A stretch of DNA of 6,383 nt from Candidatus Bathyarchaeum sp. (lineage in GTDB: Archaea > Thermoproteota > Bathyarchaeia > Bathyarchaeales > Bathyarchaeaceae): contig PIXT01000167.1 of assembly GCA_003096235.1 (NCBI GenBank), forward strand, positions 1 through 6,383, given 5' to 3'. Position numbers and translations under genes: made by a program. The notes under the pieces were generated by a model. That model saw nothing but the letters and a program-made list of their open reading frames with translations, had not been told where the DNA came from and searched no databases. Positions 5,056 to 6,383 of this stretch are shown here, piece by piece (positions within the stretch are counted from its first letter, which is position 1; the number at the start of each line of letters is the position of its first letter).

Positions 5056-5791
5056 ACTTCTGTTTAGGTGCAACCAGAAACGGAAAAGCACGGTAACAGA
5101 CTTTGGCAATAGGTGGCACAAGAGCAACCAGAAACGGGATTTCTGTTGCAAAGGTCCAAACTAGCCAAACGAAGCTTGCGTACAGGGGTGCAGTGCCTTC
5201 CATTATTGTCAAAGGCAAAACGGCAACTTGGCTGTATGCCCAAAGTCCAAATCCGATAATTGCACTTCCAACCATAAGTCCAATTACTGATGCTAAGCCA
5301 TAGGTTCTCCATTCTGGTTTCCATAAACCAAAAGCAACAACTATTGCATCAGAGGCAAATAGAACGCCTAGAAACATTGCCATAACATCGAAACTTAATT
5401 GACCAATTGCAAACACGTAGCCAATCATTCCTGCCAGAAGTATGCTACCTGCGGCAAGCATGACAAGGATTTCACGCCATTTCAGCTTCATTCTTGAAAT
5501 CCAGCCAACAAGGAAGAAACATGCAAAGTTTGAGGTGCACCCGACAGTTAGGCTCAGCAGAGCTATTCCGTGTCCTGGCTGGACCATGTCGCTGACGAAG
5601 ATTCCGATTGCGGCGCCTATTCCTCCGACCCATGGGCCAAAAAGTACAGCAAAGATTCCTGGTACTATGACTGCGGGCCAGAATTTGACTACGCCAAATA
5701 CTGGAGCGATGATCCCTAGGTTAGTGATGATTCCAACTAGCGCGTAGAGGGCAGCGCTTACTCCTATCATTGCAACATCCATAGTTTTCAT
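5054..5791 (-). CDS. ECF transporter S component-like membrane protein, possibly for a CoA precursor
   Basis: This is a 245-residue integral membrane protein with about six or seven hydrophobic segments (roughly 6-32, 40-66, 76-98, 108-129, 137-156, 164-190, 205-231). Helix 1 carries Ala13-X3-Ala17, like the AxxxA contact motif by which S components dock on EcfT. The following KFWPAVIVPGIFAVLFGP (36-53), then GGIGAAIGIFVSD (56-68), closely resembles the Gly-rich second and third helices of many S components. The protein is somewhat longer than the usual 170-200 residues. Substrate specificity is not readable from sequence. Being first in an operon with pantoate kinase and coaD suggests a pantoate-related cargo. 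No EcfA or EcfT gene is present, so it would share a general energising module encoded elsewhere. ATG 5791 is the first start; ATG 5782 is possible. No clear Shine-Dalgarno precedes either. Confidence 0.78.
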   Translation of the reverse strand: MKTMDVAMIGVSAALYALVGIITNLGIIAPVFGVVKFWPAVIVPGIFAVLFGPWVGGIGAAIGIFVSDMVQPGHGIALLSLTVGCTSNFACFFLVGWISRMKLKWREILVMLAAGSILLAGMIGYVFAIGQLSFDVMAMFLGVLFASDAIVVAFGLWKPEWRTYGLASVIGLMVGSAIIGFGLWAYSQVAVLPLTIMEGTAPLYASFVWLVWTFATEIPFLVALVPPIAKVCYRAFPFLVAPKQK

Positions 5792-5834
5792 GGTTTAATC
5801 AACTTTAAGAAACATCAGGGTCGAATTATTCTAC

Positions 5835-5846
5835 ATAATAGTTTCG
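5835..5846 (-). promoter_or_regulatory. candidate promoter of the transporter-pantoate kinase-coaD operon
   Basis: On the minus strand CGAAAC (BRE-like, about 5841-5846) runs into TATTATG (about 5835-5840). Initiation about 25 nt downstream would fall near 5812, leaving a leader of about 20 nt. A competing TATA-like CTATATTTG lies at about 5862-5870 and would give a leader of about 50 nt. Either could serve. No riboswitch-like structure is evident in so short a leader. Confidence 0.4.
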
Positions 5847-5870
5847 TATGGTTTATCTAAACAAATATAG

Positions 5871-5985
5871 ACACAATAAACAATCCAAACAACAAACACC
5901 ACCACATCAGTTAACACCATTTAGAGACATTAATACCACAATAAGCTCACAAATTTGGTAAGCAGTTCTTTTTAGTGCTTAGTTT
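5871..5985. other. intergenic stretch with strongly G-poor plus strand
   Basis: Part of the 275-base gap between the ECF-like gene and the small membrane-protein gene. The plus strand from about 5871 to 5945 is almost entirely A, C and T, with only about five G residues, so the minus strand is T/G-rich. No open reading frame, RNA gene or long repeat is seen. For the minus-strand gene ending at 6067 this would be a U-rich 3' region, consistent with transcription ending there. Confidence 0.3.
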
Positions 5986-5990
5986 TTCTG

Positions 5991-5996
5991 AAAAAA
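5991..5996 (-). terminator. T-tract downstream of the small membrane-protein gene
   Basis: A run of six T on the minus strand about 70 nt after the TGA stop at 6067. It is followed by another T/A-rich stretch, as in archaeal U-tract-dependent termination. No stem lies directly in front of it. Confidence 0.3.
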
Positions 5997-6014
5997 GGTG
6001 GTTTTCAACAATGA

Positions 6015-6036
6015 ACTACTATTAGTATACTACTAT
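6015..6036. repeat. direct repeat ACTACTAT twice, with a central 10-bp palindrome
   Basis: ACTACTAT occurs at 6015-6022 and again at 6029-6036 (14-bp period). The perfect palindrome TAGTATACTA lies at 6023-6032, overlapping the second copy. It sits in the gap between the small membrane-protein gene and the CoA operon, about 225 bp upstream of the latter. It could be a regulator site or chance low-complexity AT-rich sequence. Confidence 0.35.
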
Positions 6037-6053
6037 GATTTTTAGGTGCTCAA

Positions 6054-6070
6054 TTGAAACTTGATTTCAA
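6054..6070 (-). terminator. 6-bp inverted repeat overlapping the stop codon of the small membrane-protein gene
   Basis: TTGAAA at 6054-6059 and TTTCAA at 6065-6070 form a perfect 6-bp stem with a 5-nt loop. The TGA stop (6067-6069) lies inside one arm. It may be a 3'-end structure, but the stem is AT-rich and weak. Confidence 0.3.
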
Positions 6071-6378
6071 ACATTTTTACTAGCCCGTCTTTGTAATCTG
6101 GGAATTACCAGAAAATATGCTGCCAGCATGACACAGTTTGTTATTATAATGATGCAGAAAATTATGAAGGGAAGATTAAGCATTGGCTGAATTGGCCTTT
6201 CAAGTTCTCTTAGATTGGGTATACGATGAGGATAGACCCAAAATGGAGTCCATTTGCTTTGATGGCTCCAGTAATACCAAAAATTTAGTTCTTCCCATAA
6301 AATGTAGCTAGAAATAACGTAAGCCAAACTCAGCAAAGCATTGACTAAAATTATCAACAACTTAAACGCTTTAGCCAT
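6067..6378 (-). CDS. small two-helix membrane protein of unknown function
   Basis: I do not recognise this 103-residue protein. It has two hydrophobic segments, residues about 7-28 and 69-92, long enough to cross the membrane. Between them is a ~40-residue loop rich in Trp, Tyr and Pro. The N-terminus (Lys3, Lys6) and the tail after Pro93 (RLQRR, Lys101) are positively charged, so by the positive-inside rule both ends are probably cytoplasmic and the aromatic loop outside. Segment 1 is too long and lacks a cleavage-like site, so it reads as an anchor rather than a cleaved signal. The ATG at 6378 is only 5 bases from the window edge, so no ribosome-binding site can be judged and an earlier start is possible. 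The gene is transcribed toward the CoA operon, but a 275-nt gap separates them. Confidence 0.55.
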   Translation of the reverse strand: MAKAFKLLIILVNALLSLAYVISSYILWEELNFWYYWSHQSKWTPFWVYPHRIPNLRELERPIQPMLNLPFIIFCIIIITNCVMLAAYFLVIPRLQRRASKNV

Positions 6379-6383
6379 GATAC

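Noticed and set aside
5103..5747. Two plus-strand frames of 66 and 101 codons, and a minus-strand frame of 86 codons
   Set aside because: All overlap the membrane-protein gene, whose hydrophobic periodicity shows which frame is coding.
5792..5870. Riboswitch in the leader of the CoA operon
   Set aside because: The leader is only about 20-50 nt by either candidate promoter, and no stable multi-stem structure is apparent.

Overview
This window looks archaeal. The strongest evidence is a pantoate kinase (GHMP family, the archaeal entry to CoA synthesis) and an archaeal-type phosphopantetheine adenylyltransferase in one operon. Also present are a COG1665-type nucleotidyltransferase, a DUF763 protein, TATA-box-like promoters, and Shine-Dalgarno cores of the GGTG/GGAGG type with several TTG starts. 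The moderate-to-low GC content, and a ferredoxin-thioredoxin-reductase catalytic domain fused to a rubredoxin-like domain, would suit an anaerobic lineage such as Bathyarchaeia or a methanogen-related group. That placement is an inference and cannot be fixed from this window alone.

Layout. Bases 46-1056 (+) encode a predicted nucleotidyltransferase. Bases 1157-1992 (+) form a two-gene redox operon: a small glutaredoxin/NrdH-like protein with a CGWC site, then the reductase-rubredoxin fusion, overlapping by 4 nt. The rest of the window is read from the minus strand. A 74-residue protein of unknown function (2052-2276) has its own promoter. The DUF763 protein (2452-3567) follows. A three-gene operon then runs from 5791 down to 3630: an ECF-type substrate-binding membrane protein, pantoate kinase and phosphopantetheine adenylyltransferase. 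A small two-helix membrane protein (6067-6378) lies near the right edge.

How the genes work together. Glutaredoxin and reductase probably form a ferredoxin-to-protein-dithiol electron chain. The transporter and the two CoA enzymes are separated by only 11 and 9 nt, with ribosome-binding sites overlapping the preceding stop codons, so they should be co-expressed. This suggests uptake of a CoA precursor. Because pantoate kinase acts before beta-alanine is added, pantoate itself is the most logical cargo. Phosphopantothenate synthetase, CoaBC and the ECF energising subunits are not in the window.

Nothing here is a clear mobile element, CRISPR array, RNA gene or defence system. The observations most worth a second look are the possible pantoate transporter, the reductase fusion with CYC in place of CHC, the repeated placement of short inverted repeats at stop codons, and an 18-bp perfect palindrome upstream of the 74-residue gene.
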